From positions 124,001-188,000 of the forward strand of contig CAJYIW010000024.1 of NCBI GenBank assembly GCA_913775095.1: 64,000 nt of DNA. The letters run 5' to 3'. Numbering within the stretch: position 1 is the stretch's first letter; each line of letters starts with the position of its first letter. The notes under the pieces were generated by a model, which did no database searches, was not told the DNA's origin, and saw nothing but the letters and a program-made list of their open reading frames with translations. Position numbers and translations under genes: made by a program. Below, in pieces: positions 44,149 through 53,503 of the stretch. This DNA is from an uncultured Siphonobacter sp. Lineage in GTDB: Bacteria > Bacteroidota > Bacteroidia > Cytophagales > Spirosomataceae.

Positions 44149-46983
44149 CTATTCGCCTTTCAGAATCTGAACCGGACCCAGTAAGCCTCCATCCAGTAAC
44201 TCCCACTCGGGGCGAATCATGATGTTAGTTTGGGTGAATCGCTGGCTTTGCGGTTTGCCGCGGTCGCCGACGAGTCGGTTTCGCCAGGAGTTGGTGACGT
44301 CGATTTCCAGCCTATTATTCTTCGCCCGCAGATAACCCTTCACTGAAACCCGATACGGCGGACACCAGAGTACGCCCAGGTCTTTGCCATTCAGCCGCAC
44401 GTGAGCCACGCCTACGTCCTGTACCTCACCCAGATCCAGGTAAGGATTCGCAGGCGTTGGACTGTCAAATGTGATTCGATACGTGGCTTTACCTGAGTAA
44501 TACTTAATGCCTTCTTCGGGACGTTTCGACCAGCTCGTCAGGGTTTTGAATTCGGCTTTTTCCGGCCCACCCCATTTAGGATTGAAACTGACATTCCAGG
44601 TTCCTTCGATGGCTTTAATCGGCTGATAGCTAATGAAATTCGGAACCGCACTACCCTGTTTGTTTTCGGGAATCGACGTGCGGAATAAGACAATCCAGGA
44701 GCCGTTGGGCGTAAACTCCAGCGGTATCATCGTTTTTCCGTTTTCCTGACGGAAATTCTGAATCGGACGAATTTCACCCGTAACCGCATTCCAGAGTTCG
44801 GGCTGTTTACCAGTGATGCGGAATTCGACTTCGGCTTTCTGAGCTTCTTTCTGCTGACTCGACACGAGATACCAGTCTGCCTTACCCCACTGGTAATGAA
44901 TATAATCCAGTTTTTTGTCAGCGGAAAAATCGGGCTGTACGCCATCGCTTTGTAAGACTTCGCGGGCCGTTTTTCCCCAGATCATCCGGCCTTTGCCGAA
45001 GGTATGCTGACCCGATGGATTCGATGCCGTTCCCCATAACTCATCCGCCATTTTTTTAACTTCGGTTTCACTGGCAGGGTATTCTTCCAGACTGACCGTG
45101 TGCGTGGTTTTCGGGCCGATTACCGTCGCTCCATTTTTCACTAACTCGTGAATTTTACGTAAAGCTTTGAGCGATAACACGCCATGATCGGGAAGTACCA
45201 GTACGCGGTAATGCTGGCCGTGATCGAAGGTTACCTGACCGTCTTTCACGGATAAAGCCAGCAATCGATCTTCGTTCGTTAAATCGTAATCGTAACCGGG
45301 TAATACTTTCGCCGGATCATCCTCTTTCAGTCGACCAATATTCGGCACGTGATCGCCGTAGTAATACAGGACATCACCCACAAAACGGCTGTTCTGAGCC
45401 AGGTACTGAATCCGGCTGAGGTATTTCACGAACGCTCCCGACTCATTCCACCAGGTTACGTTCGGATTGAAGTGCGTTCCGGCAAAATATTCCTGACCGG
45501 GCAGACCCATTTCGCGGGGCGAACACGTGAAGGTGTGCAGGAAAATCAGGTTCAGTCCCGAGCAGAATTCATGATCCGCACTGGGTTTCATGGAAGACCA
45601 GATTACGTCATTCCAGTGCGGGCCAATGGTCGTGAACGACTCGGCTCCTACCAGTGGCACATTATAAATGTGAGCCGCACTGGCGGCCTGTTTCACAAAA
45701 AAGCGACGTTCGGGCGTGGGACGGTGCGGCGAGGGGGCCCAGAATTCACTCATCATCAGCGAGCTGTGTCCGTAATTTTTCAGTCCGTCAAACGGTCCCG
45801 CGTGCGGCCCGGCGGATTCGGGCTGAATGCCCATGCCAAAGGCCTGGGCCCGTTTGGCAAATAAACCATAATGATGTTCGGAAATACAATCGCTCACCGT
45901 TTTGCGGAAATCCGCCAGAAAGCGGGTGGTTACTTCGCGGTTCTCCACGATTTTTCCCGCCAGAATCGGCAGATAAGGTGTAAGGTCATAACCCCGGAAT
46001 TTTTTGAATTCGGCCGCGAAATCTTCCGTCCAGTTGATGCCGCCCAGTTCCCAGCTATCGGTCTGGAGATACTTGACGGTCTTGCCCGCGGCCGGACCAA
46101 TTTCTTTCAGCATGGGTTCGACGTGCGTATCCCAGTAGCGATTGAAATGCTTTTCGCTCATGTGATCCAGCACGCGGCCTTTCCATTGGCCGCTCGACGT
46201 GGAAACTTCCGCACCGGAAGGCGTATATCCCAGCCGGATGATCGTCCACTCACCTGTCGGAGCATCCCATTCCAGGATCCCATTTTTGACGTTTGCCGTT
46301 AACGTGATAACGTTTTTCAGCGTCGCATCCTCTTCACCGGGAACGGAAGGTTCATCGGTTAACAAGGGACGCGTATCAGGAATATTCGACCAGCCCGCTT
46401 CTTCCGAAGCATTTTTGAATTTGAAATCCCGGATGGGCTTGCGGTTGGTATTCGCTTTGGCGGGGTAAGCCATCACCGAAATTTCGCGGTAATAGCCATC
46501 CCTGATTTTCGGCATGGGTAACTCCTGACGAATCCGGCCGGGGCCTTTGACTTTCGTTTCCGACCAGGTCAGGTGCTTGGTGGCTTCCTCGGGTGTTATG
46601 TCGGGACCGCCCAGGTTCCAGCCGCTCTGGATGCTCAGACTCAGGGTTAAGCCCAGCCGACTGGCTTCTTTGACGGCATGCCGGTACAATTCCCGCCAGG
46701 CGGGCGTTCCGAACATCGGGCCTTCGGGAACATCGGCGTTATCCCGCTGATTCTGACCACCAGCATCGAACAAACAGGCTCCACTGAAACCCTTGGCTTT
46801 CATTTCTTCCAGATCGCGGGTAATGGCTTCTTTGGTGACGTTGCCATTCAGCCACCACCACCAGCAGCGGATGCCATAGGTCTGGGAAGGATTTTTGAAT
46901 TGCTTGTCGGAAGGCCCGGAATCGGGTTTGAAACTGAGTGCAGTGAGAAGAATGAAAGCGTAGAGGGTCAGACGGTTAATCAT
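44149..46983 (-). CDS. Alpha-L-rhamnosidase, GH106
   Basis: 944 residues with a hydrophobic signal (LTLYAFILLTALSF). GH106 features: KNPSQTYGIRCWWWWLNGNVT (30-50), the ITRDLEEMKAKGFSGACLFDAGG segment (54-76), LGLTLSLSIQSGWNLGGPDITPEEA, and the barrel region LKNYGHSSLMMSEFWAPSPHRPTP. The last about 130 residues are a galactose-binding-like sandwich (DLGEVQDVGVAHVRLNGKDLGVLW). It releases terminal L-rhamnose and is the enzyme partner of the SusC/SusD pair just upstream, so PUL 2 targets a rhamnose-bearing glycan such as RG-I or RG-II. A hairpin (47005-47057) lies between susD and this gene. Confidence 0.92.
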   Translation of the reverse strand: MINRLTLYAFILLTALSFKPDSGPSDKQFKNPSQTYGIRCWWWWLNGNVTKEAITRDLEEMKAKGFSGACLFDAGGQNQRDNADVPEGPMFGTPAWRELYRHAVKEASRLGLTLSLSIQSGWNLGGPDITPEEATKHLTWSETKVKGPGRIRQELPMPKIRDGYYREISVMAYPAKANTNRKPIRDFKFKNASEEAGWSNIPDTRPLLTDEPSVPGEEDATLKNVITLTANVKNGILEWDAPTGEWTIIRLGYTPSGAEVSTSSGQWKGRVLDHMSEKHFNRYWDTHVEPMLKEIGPAAGKTVKYLQTDSWELGGINWTEDFAAEFKKFRGYDLTPYLPILAGKIVENREVTTRFLADFRKTVSDCISEHHYGLFAKRAQAFGMGIQPESAGPHAGPFDGLKNYGHSSLMMSEFWAPSPHRPTPERRFFVKQAASAAHIYNVPLVGAESFTTIGPHWNDVIWSSMKPSADHEFCSGLNLIFLHTFTCSPREMGLPGQEYFAGTHFNPNVTWWNESGAFVKYLSRIQYLAQNSRFVGDVLYYYGDHVPNIGRLKEDDPAKVLPGYDYDLTNEDRLLALSVKDGQVTFDHGQHYRVLVLPDHGVLSLKALRKIHELVKNGATVIGPKTTHTVSLEEYPASETEVKKMADELWGTASNPSGQHTFGKGRMIWGKTAREVLQSDGVQPDFSADKKLDYIHYQWGKADWYLVSSQQKEAQKAEVEFRITGKQPELWNAVTGEIRPIQNFRQENGKTMIPLEFTPNGSWIVLFRTSIPENKQGSAVPNFISYQPIKAIEGTWNVSFNPKWGGPEKAEFKTLTSWSKRPEEGIKYYSGKATYRITFDSPTPANPYLDLGEVQDVGVAHVRLNGKDLGVLWCPPYRVSVKGYLRAKNNRLEIDVTNSWRNRLVGDRGKPQSQRFTQTNIMIRPEWELLDGGLLGPVQILKGE

Positions 46984-47004
46984 TTCGAAGTAAAGGAATA
47001 AACA

Positions 47005-47057
47005 GAGAAGAGACGAAAGATAACAGGTACGTACCGTATCATCTAACGTCTCTTCTC
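47005..47057. promoter_or_regulatory. Long-loop hairpin between susD and GH106
   Basis: Perfect 11-bp stem GAGAAGAGACG (47005-47015) and its complement (47047-47057) with a 31-nt loop in the 99-nt gap. There is no T-tract on the downstream side, so it may be an mRNA processing or stability element in the operon. Confidence 0.45.
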
Positions 47058-47082
47058 AAAAACCATCCTGCTTCATCCTTAC

Positions 47083-48735
47083 CTAATAGCCTTCATTCTG
47101 CCGGAAATCGCCTTTATTGGTAACGGCGTCCAGCTCGCTCTGCGGAATGGGCCGAAGGACGTGGAAGTTCTGAATGTAGGGGGCCGCGTCGGGATTATAC
47201 TTCCGCACGCGTTCGACGAGCTTGCCCGTCCGCTTGAGGTCAAACCAGCGAAATTGCTCGCCAGCCAGTTCACGAGCTCTTTCGTCCAGAATAAAATCCA
47301 GCGTTACTTCAGCAGCCGTCACCTGCATCTGTGATTGCCGACCGGGCAGGGCCGCCCGCGTGCGAACCTGATTGAGGTAATAAGCCGCGGAATCGGCCCG
47401 GCCTAATTTCAGCTGGGCCTCGGCTGCCAGTAGGTACACTTCCGAAAACCGCATGAGGCAGGCATCGCGGGAACTCTGGGTTTCCGTTTCAGAAGCCCGG
47501 GTGGGGTCATCAAATTTTCTCAGGGATACGTAATGGAACCGATCTTTCGGGGTTCCATTGGTCTGATAAACATCGTTTACGTCATAAATCCGGTAATTTC
47601 TGGACTGACGAAAGGCAGCGGATACGGCATTTTTAGAAACAAAGACGGCGGTATCACCCACATTCATTCCCGCCGGACGGCGGCTGGCATCGGGTTCGTT
47701 CGAGAACCAGGCCGACTTGAACGAAGCATTATACCGGGCATCATTCTGCTCGTTGAACAGATTCAGCAGAAACAAGGTCGGCATGTATCGCACGTTAGGG
47801 AATCCATTCGCTACATCGCGTCGCATGCCGGGCAGAGTGTTGTATTCCATCAGGTACAGCGTATGACTGACATTACTGCCCGCATTAAAAGCCAGGTTGG
47901 TGGAATAATTCACCGCCCACATGACTTCCGAATTTCGCTGATTACTCATGTTCCATAACTCCGCATAATTCGTCAGCAGGCGATAGCTGTATCCCCGCAA
48001 TACTTTCGTGGCGTAGTTGCTGGCCTCACGGTTGTTGCCACGGGTCAGGTGAATTTTGGCTAAGAAGGCCTCTGCCACGGGGCGGGTAACCCGGCCGTAA
48101 TCCGTCGTCGTGACCGGAACGGTAGTCACGGCAAATTGCAGGTCGGCTAAAATCTGTTCGTACACTTGGTCTACTGAAGCACGCGTGGCGGTGGTCACAA
48201 TGCCGTCCGTTGGTTCCAGATTCAGCGGCACCGGGCCGAAACTTTCCACCAGATGCCAGTAGTGCCAGGCCCGCAGAAAACGGGTTTCACCCTCCAGTTC
48301 GGCCAGCCGGACCGGCGTTACACCCGCATCCGGTAAATATTTCAGCACGGAGTTCGCCAGGTTAATGGCTGCGTAATTCTGCTGCCACATCCGGCTTCTT
48401 ACCCAGGGGTTATCGGCAATCAGCCCCTGATAATTCATCAGCGACGGCTGGGGAAAATTGCCGTTACTACCCGTATTACCATTGTTGACGGCGTTGGTCC
48501 AGAGATCGGAACCCATCTCCAGCAGACCGTGCCCTTCTTCTTTACCGTAAAAAAATCGGTTGTAGGTATAGACCCCGTTCACCCCAGCTTCGATGCCTTC
48601 GGGAGTCGTAAACAAATTTTCGGCAGTCGAGCCGCCGGGATTATATTCCCTCAATTGCGACTGACAGGAGAACAGCAGGCTCATCAGCCCCGCCATTGCC
48701 CAGACACTTGTATAATTTTTCATTCGCGTGTTCAT
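47083..48735 (-). CDS. SusD/RagB family outer-membrane lipoprotein (PUL 2)
   Basis: 550 residues with lipobox LLFSC (Cys24). Family landmarks: GGSTAENLFTTPEGIEAGVNGVYTY near the start, ETRFLRAWHYWHLVESFGPVPLNL (about 150-173), and the C-terminal LDFILDERARELAGEQFRWFDLKRTG and VLRPIPQSELD. It starts 1 nt after the SusC stop; the ATG five codons further in (MKNYTS) could be the real start. It binds the oligosaccharide at the surface for its SusC partner. Confidence 0.95.
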   Translation of the reverse strand: MNTRMKNYTSVWAMAGLMSLLFSCQSQLREYNPGGSTAENLFTTPEGIEAGVNGVYTYNRFFYGKEEGHGLLEMGSDLWTNAVNNGNTGSNGNFPQPSLMNYQGLIADNPWVRSRMWQQNYAAINLANSVLKYLPDAGVTPVRLAELEGETRFLRAWHYWHLVESFGPVPLNLEPTDGIVTTATRASVDQVYEQILADLQFAVTTVPVTTTDYGRVTRPVAEAFLAKIHLTRGNNREASNYATKVLRGYSYRLLTNYAELWNMSNQRNSEVMWAVNYSTNLAFNAGSNVSHTLYLMEYNTLPGMRRDVANGFPNVRYMPTLFLLNLFNEQNDARYNASFKSAWFSNEPDASRRPAGMNVGDTAVFVSKNAVSAAFRQSRNYRIYDVNDVYQTNGTPKDRFHYVSLRKFDDPTRASETETQSSRDACLMRFSEVYLLAAEAQLKLGRADSAAYYLNQVRTRAALPGRQSQMQVTAAEVTLDFILDERARELAGEQFRWFDLKRTGKLVERVRKYNPDAAPYIQNFHVLRPIPQSELDAVTNKGDFRQNEGY

Positions 48736-48736
48736 T

Positions 48737-51700
48737 CTAAAATCCGAGGTTAATACCCATCACATACAGGCGGTTCAGCGGACGGTCAATTACGCCCTCG
48801 CCTTCGGGATCGAAGTCTTTCAGGTTACTGAGCGTGTAAAGGTTTTTACCGGAAACGTATAGCCGCAGGTTATCCACTTTGATCCGCTGCATCCAGGTTT
48901 TCGGAAAGGTGTACCCCAGCGTCACATTCCGGATTTTGGCAAAGGAAGCTTCCCGTTCCGTCAGCGTGGTTACGTAGGCCGAACTCCGCGTGGCGTTGGG
49001 CCGGGGGTATTCGTTGGTGGGATTCTCGGGCGTCCAGTAATCCACGCGAGCTCCGTTTTCGCTGCCGCTCCGCACGTATTTGGCGTAGTAATCCGAGCTG
49101 ATCCACTGACCGACGCGGGCGATGATTAATACGTTCAGGTCAAAGCCTTTGTAACGTAAATCGTTGGTTAACCCGCCCGTCCACTTCGGTACCCGGGAAC
49201 CAATAATCGTCCGGTCCTGCCCGTCGATCTTCCCGTCATTGTTCAAATCCGCGATTTTGATATCGCCGGGAATGGCATTATACCGGGCCGCTTCCGACTC
49301 TTCGCCCGTTTGCCAGATGCCCAGTTTGCGGTAATCGTAATAAATCTGAGCGGGTTGTCCCTGAATCAGCGAACTCCGGTAATCATCGGCGATGACGTTG
49401 CCATTGGGCAGGAACTCAATGGTTTCGCGGTTACGGGCAAAAGTGAAATTCGTCGACCAGCTAAAGCCATTCCGATTGATGTTCTGCGTCTGAATCCCGA
49501 TTTCCAGCCCCCGGTTGCGGGTCTTGCCAATGTTCCGGTTTACGGTGGTTACGCCCGTCGACAGCGGTAAGGTATAGGGAAAAATCAGGTCGTTGGTCCG
49601 AGCGTCGTAGTAATCAAAACTTCCGGTGATGCGGTTATTGAACAGACCAAAATCCAGCCCGAAATCGGTCGTAGTCGTTAACTCCCAGCGTAAGGCACTG
49701 TTGCCAATGGTAGGCGTAATGGTGTAGGCGTTGGCTGCATTGCCGTCGTTGTAGGAAAACGGCGTCGTTGTCAGGGAGTTCTGGGTCGCGTAAGCGTTAA
49801 TTACGTCATTCCCGGAAACGCCGTGACTGGCCCGCAATTTCAGATCGGTCAGGAAGGTCAGGCTTTTCATGAAATTTTCGTCAATGATCCGCCAGCCCAG
49901 ACCCACTGAAGGGAAGAAAGCCCATTTGTTCCCTTCGCCCAGTTTGGAAGAGCCATCGTTCCGGCCCGTTACGGTTAACAGATACTTCCCTTTAAAGCTG
50001 TAATTCACCCGGCCCGTAAATGAAATCAGCTTGTTTTCGCTGAACCCGCTGCCGTAAAAAGGGTTCTGGTTGGCAGCAGTCAGGTTATAAAAAAACTGAC
50101 TGGGAATGAGCTGATTATTACCTCCGGCATAACTCGACGTATTAGTAAAGGACAGGTAACTCGCTACCCCCGTCACCGTCAGCGAATGATCCTGAATTTC
50201 CTTTTTGTAGGTCAGTACGTTTTCCCAGCTCAGGTTGCGGCTCTGGTTATTCGTGATCGACGCCTGCGAGTTGGCTCCCCGTCCATCAATGGTGTTCCGA
50301 GCGTAAAAACTCCCGGCTTCCGAAGTCGAGAAAATGGCCCCGAAGGTAGACCGCAGGGTCAGATCCTTGAAAGGAGACAGTTCCACGTAAGCCGACACCG
50401 TTCCGCGGTTGGTTTTGGTGTTGCGTTTATAGGCTCCCGGCTGTTCGTCGGCCAGCGGGTTAATGACGGTTCCGCCCAACGGAAACGGGATGAAATTCCC
50501 TTCGGCATCGTAGGGCGAACCCAGCGGTAAAATCCGTGAAGCCGTAGCCAGCGGATCCCGCCGGATATCGTTGTTGATATAGGCCAGCTGCGACTGTATA
50601 CCGACCTTCACCCAGTCATTGATGGTTTGATCGATGTTCAGACGCGTGGAATACCGTTTGTATTCATCCAGCTTCAGTAAGCCTTTTTCCTGAAAATACC
50701 CACCGGAAAAATAAACCTTCGTCTTTTCCGAACCGCCGGTTATCCCGATCTGGTGATCCTGCTGAAAACCCTGATTCAGTAACTGGTCGGGCCAGTTCGT
50801 AAAATCCCGGTTCTGGATGGCCTGCAACTGATTGGCATTAAAGATTCGGGAATCATCCGCCGGACTCGTCCAGCTACCCGTCGCCCGGAAGGCTTCCCGG
50901 CGGAAGGCCACGTATTCATCGCCGTTCATAAACTCTCCGTAACCCGCCACGTTCGAAATTCCGGCGTAGGAATTCAGGCTCAGTTTCGCCCGGTTACTCG
51001 AACCGCGTTTGGTAGTAATGATGATTACCCCATTCGCTCCGCGTGACCCGTAAATAGCGGTGGAGGAAGCATCTTTCAGGACTTCTACCGATTCTATATC
51101 GTTGGGATTTACATCCGCTGCACTCACACCCTGCACGCCATCCACGATGTACAGCACGTTGTTGGAGTTGCCCGGATTGGCGATGGAACGGTTCCCCCGC
51201 AGACGGATGGAAGCTCCCTGCCCGGCGTAGCCATTGGCCCGGGTAATGTCCGCTCCGGGTATTTTCCCCTGCAGGGCCTCCACGGGCGTAGTGACCGGAA
51301 CATTGATAATATCCTGGCCTTTGACCGACACAATCGAGCCGGTTAGATCGCGTTTGCGTTGGGTGCCGTAGCCTACGACGATGACCTCATCCAGGCTTTT
51401 CGTGTCGGCTTTCAGGACGATGTTAAAGGAAGTCTGGTTGGCAATGTCTACTTCGGTAGGCAGGTAACCCACGGAAGTAATGACCAGCGTTCCACTGGTT
51501 TCGGGAACAACGAGGGTAAACTTTCCCTCGTTATCGGTGGTCGTACCAATCGAAGGGTTGCTTTTTAATCGCACGGTTGCTCCGGGAACCGCCCCCCCTT
51601 TCTCCTCGGATACAATTCCGGTAAGGGTGGCCTTAGGACTGGTTGGCTGACGTTCCTGCGGCCAGGAATTCGTCCGGGCGATGAATAGGTTTTGAGCAGA

Positions 51701-51760
51701 GGCAGGCCTGAGCCAGCTGCCCACCAGCAGAGCCAGTGCGGGCAGTAATGTTTTTTTCAT
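48737..51760 (-). CDS. SusC/RagA family TonB-dependent outer-membrane transporter (PUL 2)
   Basis: 1007 residues with a signal peptide (to RPASAQ). The carboxypeptidase-like domain starts at KATLTGIVSEEKGGAVPGATV (about 44-64), then the SLDEVIVVGYGTQRKRDLTGSI region, the plug (YIVDGVQGVSAADVNPNDIE; VEVLKDASSTAIYGSRGANG) and a barrel ending MGINLGF. It imports the rhamnose-containing oligosaccharides handled by the GH106 enzyme. Its sequence is clearly different from the PUL 1 SusC, arguing for a separate substrate. Confidence 0.97.
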   Translation of the reverse strand: MKKTLLPALALLVGSWLRPASAQNLFIARTNSWPQERQPTSPKATLTGIVSEEKGGAVPGATVRLKSNPSIGTTTDNEGKFTLVVPETSGTLVITSVGYLPTEVDIANQTSFNIVLKADTKSLDEVIVVGYGTQRKRDLTGSIVSVKGQDIINVPVTTPVEALQGKIPGADITRANGYAGQGASIRLRGNRSIANPGNSNNVLYIVDGVQGVSAADVNPNDIESVEVLKDASSTAIYGSRGANGVIIITTKRGSSNRAKLSLNSYAGISNVAGYGEFMNGDEYVAFRREAFRATGSWTSPADDSRIFNANQLQAIQNRDFTNWPDQLLNQGFQQDHQIGITGGSEKTKVYFSGGYFQEKGLLKLDEYKRYSTRLNIDQTINDWVKVGIQSQLAYINNDIRRDPLATASRILPLGSPYDAEGNFIPFPLGGTVINPLADEQPGAYKRNTKTNRGTVSAYVELSPFKDLTLRSTFGAIFSTSEAGSFYARNTIDGRGANSQASITNNQSRNLSWENVLTYKKEIQDHSLTVTGVASYLSFTNTSSYAGGNNQLIPSQFFYNLTAANQNPFYGSGFSENKLISFTGRVNYSFKGKYLLTVTGRNDGSSKLGEGNKWAFFPSVGLGWRIIDENFMKSLTFLTDLKLRASHGVSGNDVINAYATQNSLTTTPFSYNDGNAANAYTITPTIGNSALRWELTTTTDFGLDFGLFNNRITGSFDYYDARTNDLIFPYTLPLSTGVTTVNRNIGKTRNRGLEIGIQTQNINRNGFSWSTNFTFARNRETIEFLPNGNVIADDYRSSLIQGQPAQIYYDYRKLGIWQTGEESEAARYNAIPGDIKIADLNNDGKIDGQDRTIIGSRVPKWTGGLTNDLRYKGFDLNVLIIARVGQWISSDYYAKYVRSGSENGARVDYWTPENPTNEYPRPNATRSSAYVTTLTEREASFAKIRNVTLGYTFPKTWMQRIKVDNLRLYVSGKNLYTLSNLKDFDPEGEGVIDRPLNRLYVMGINLGF

Positions 51761-52069
51761 CGTTTCAACAGGTTTAAAAGACTATTTAAAAACGTGTAGA
51801 GCTACGTTTTTGAAAATCAGAAATCCGCAGTGCAGGTAGTTTCGGGTACTGAAAGTTTTGGAGCAAGAAGAATTCCAGCCTGAACCGGCAGAATCCAGTT
51901 TACAAAAATAACCATGACTTGAGGGCCTTCTTCTATATCATGTTCACCAGGCAGTATATCATCTTATCCAGTTTTCAGGGCTTATTCCCTAAAATGAGGG
52001 GTATAAAAGAGAATGAAAAAAGGGTAACAGTCCCTGACTGCTACCCCGCTAAAATTTGACTCTGATGCG
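51761..52069. other. 309-nt gap: susC leader and PepSY gene terminator
   Basis: Upstream of susC the minus strand has TATTTTTG (51903-51910), a fit to the Bacteroidota -7 box but with no clear -33 partner. The right end carries the terminator of the PepSY gene (52015-52046). No gene is seen. Confidence 0.5.
52015..52046 (-). terminator. Rho-independent terminator of the PepSY gene
   Basis: 10-bp stem (GGGTAACAGT at 52022-52031, ACTGCTACCC at 52037-52046, one G-T pair) with a 5-nt loop, followed on the minus strand by T7. It lies 23 nt past the stop. Confidence 0.85.
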
Positions 52070-53239
52070 TTACGAATGCACGGTTGCCGGCTTTGCCGCC
52101 GTTCGACGGACTTTAGGCTGAGATTTCTTTTTATGACGCCGTCCCCACCAGAGAAGGGTTCCGGTGACGGGCAGACTGGCACAGATCAGACTGGCGAAAA
52201 AAGCCAGAATCTTACCGGGCAATCCCCAGATGGCTCCCACATGAATGTCGTAATTCATCCGGCGAAGCAGCTGGGCAACGTTCGCATCAGCATACTTACC
52301 GCTGTAAGGACCAGTAGCGGCAATTTCCCTGCCTGAATGCTGGTCAAAGTAATGATAATCAACCTTATAATAGGTTCCGGCCCGGTAATTAACGTAGGAG
52401 AAAATGGAGCTTACCTTGTCTTCCGGAAAGGAAATATTCAGTCCCTGATGATGGGGGTGTTGTCTGGTATAATCCCGCCAGATTTGGTCCACCCGCCCCA
52501 TGAGGGGCGTCGTGGCCAGAGCCGTCGTGTCGGAAGGCGGAATGATATAGGCATCGGAACCTTTGCCACCGGTGGCGGTGTACAATCCCTGCGAAAACCA
52601 CTGAAATCCCCAGACCAGTCCGGTAATGGCAAAGACCATTCCTAAAGCCATGACGTAAAAACCCAGTACGTTGTGCAGGTCATAGTTTTTGCGTCGCCAG
52701 GCGGCGTTCCATTTGATACTGAAGCGTTGTCTGGCCGCACTTTTGTTTTTGGGCCACCACAGAATCAGGCCCGAGACGCACAACACCAGAAAGATCAGGG
52801 TCGCGGAGGCAACAATGGGCTGACCGATTTTTTCGGGTAACCAGAGGTAATAATGGCCGTGTAAGATCAGGTGGAAAAAATCCTCGTCTTCGTTCCAGAC
52901 GTGCAGGACTTTACCCGTGTACGGATTGATGTAAACGACGTAATAATATTCAGGATCTATGTTATAGAAACCTACTTCAGCACTGCGATTAGGCAAACCG
53001 TACAAAACGCCATCAGCGGCTTTGCCGGGCAGGGCCTTTTCGGCAATGGTTCGTAAGACAGAAGGAGACAACGGCACAGCCTGAGCAGGCTTCTCAACAA
53101 ATCGATACGGCTGCGTTACGGTTTTTATCTCCTGTTCAAAGGCCAGGATGCAGCCTGTGAGAGCCACTACAAAAACCACCAGACCCGAAGCCAGGCCCAG
53201 GTAAAGGTGTATCTGACCGATCCATTTTTTAAAGCTCAT
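52070..53239 (-). CDS. PepSY-associated transmembrane protein (iron-uptake type)
   Basis: 389 residues. MSFKKWIGQIHLYLGLASGLVVF opens the first of four membrane helices (about 8-38, 142-163, 190-213, 345-370); PepSY-type domains lie between. Conserved His residues near helix ends (HLYLG, HGHYYLWL, HNVLGFY, YDIHVGAIWGLPGK) are as in inner-membrane haem-dependent reductases that release iron from imported siderophores. The C-terminus is a Lys/Arg-rich cytoplasmic tail. It has its own terminator and shows no link to the glycan genes. Confidence 0.88.
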   Translation of the reverse strand: MSFKKWIGQIHLYLGLASGLVVFVVALTGCILAFEQEIKTVTQPYRFVEKPAQAVPLSPSVLRTIAEKALPGKAADGVLYGLPNRSAEVGFYNIDPEYYYVVYINPYTGKVLHVWNEDEDFFHLILHGHYYLWLPEKIGQPIVASATLIFLVLCVSGLILWWPKNKSAARQRFSIKWNAAWRRKNYDLHNVLGFYVMALGMVFAITGLVWGFQWFSQGLYTATGGKGSDAYIIPPSDTTALATTPLMGRVDQIWRDYTRQHPHHQGLNISFPEDKVSSIFSYVNYRAGTYYKVDYHYFDQHSGREIAATGPYSGKYADANVAQLLRRMNYDIHVGAIWGLPGKILAFFASLICASLPVTGTLLWWGRRHKKKSQPKVRRTAAKPATVHS

Positions 53240-53503
53240 TGCGTTTCTTCTGATTTGTAAAAATCAGAGCAAATGTATCAATTTTACTTTATTTATAATT
53301 GGTCTAAGAAAGATTTATAATAATATTCTTCTCCTGCCTTACCTCCCCAAAGAGCTGGAGCGTCGCTACCATCCATGTTTTCTCCTGAACCTACAGGCGA
53401 AACAAGCCGGGCATCACCCAACACTAAAAACCAGGCACTACTTATCGTATGGTTTGAGTATTTTTTCCTGATTCGTGTAATTTCCAGCTCAAACTGGCGT
53501 ACA

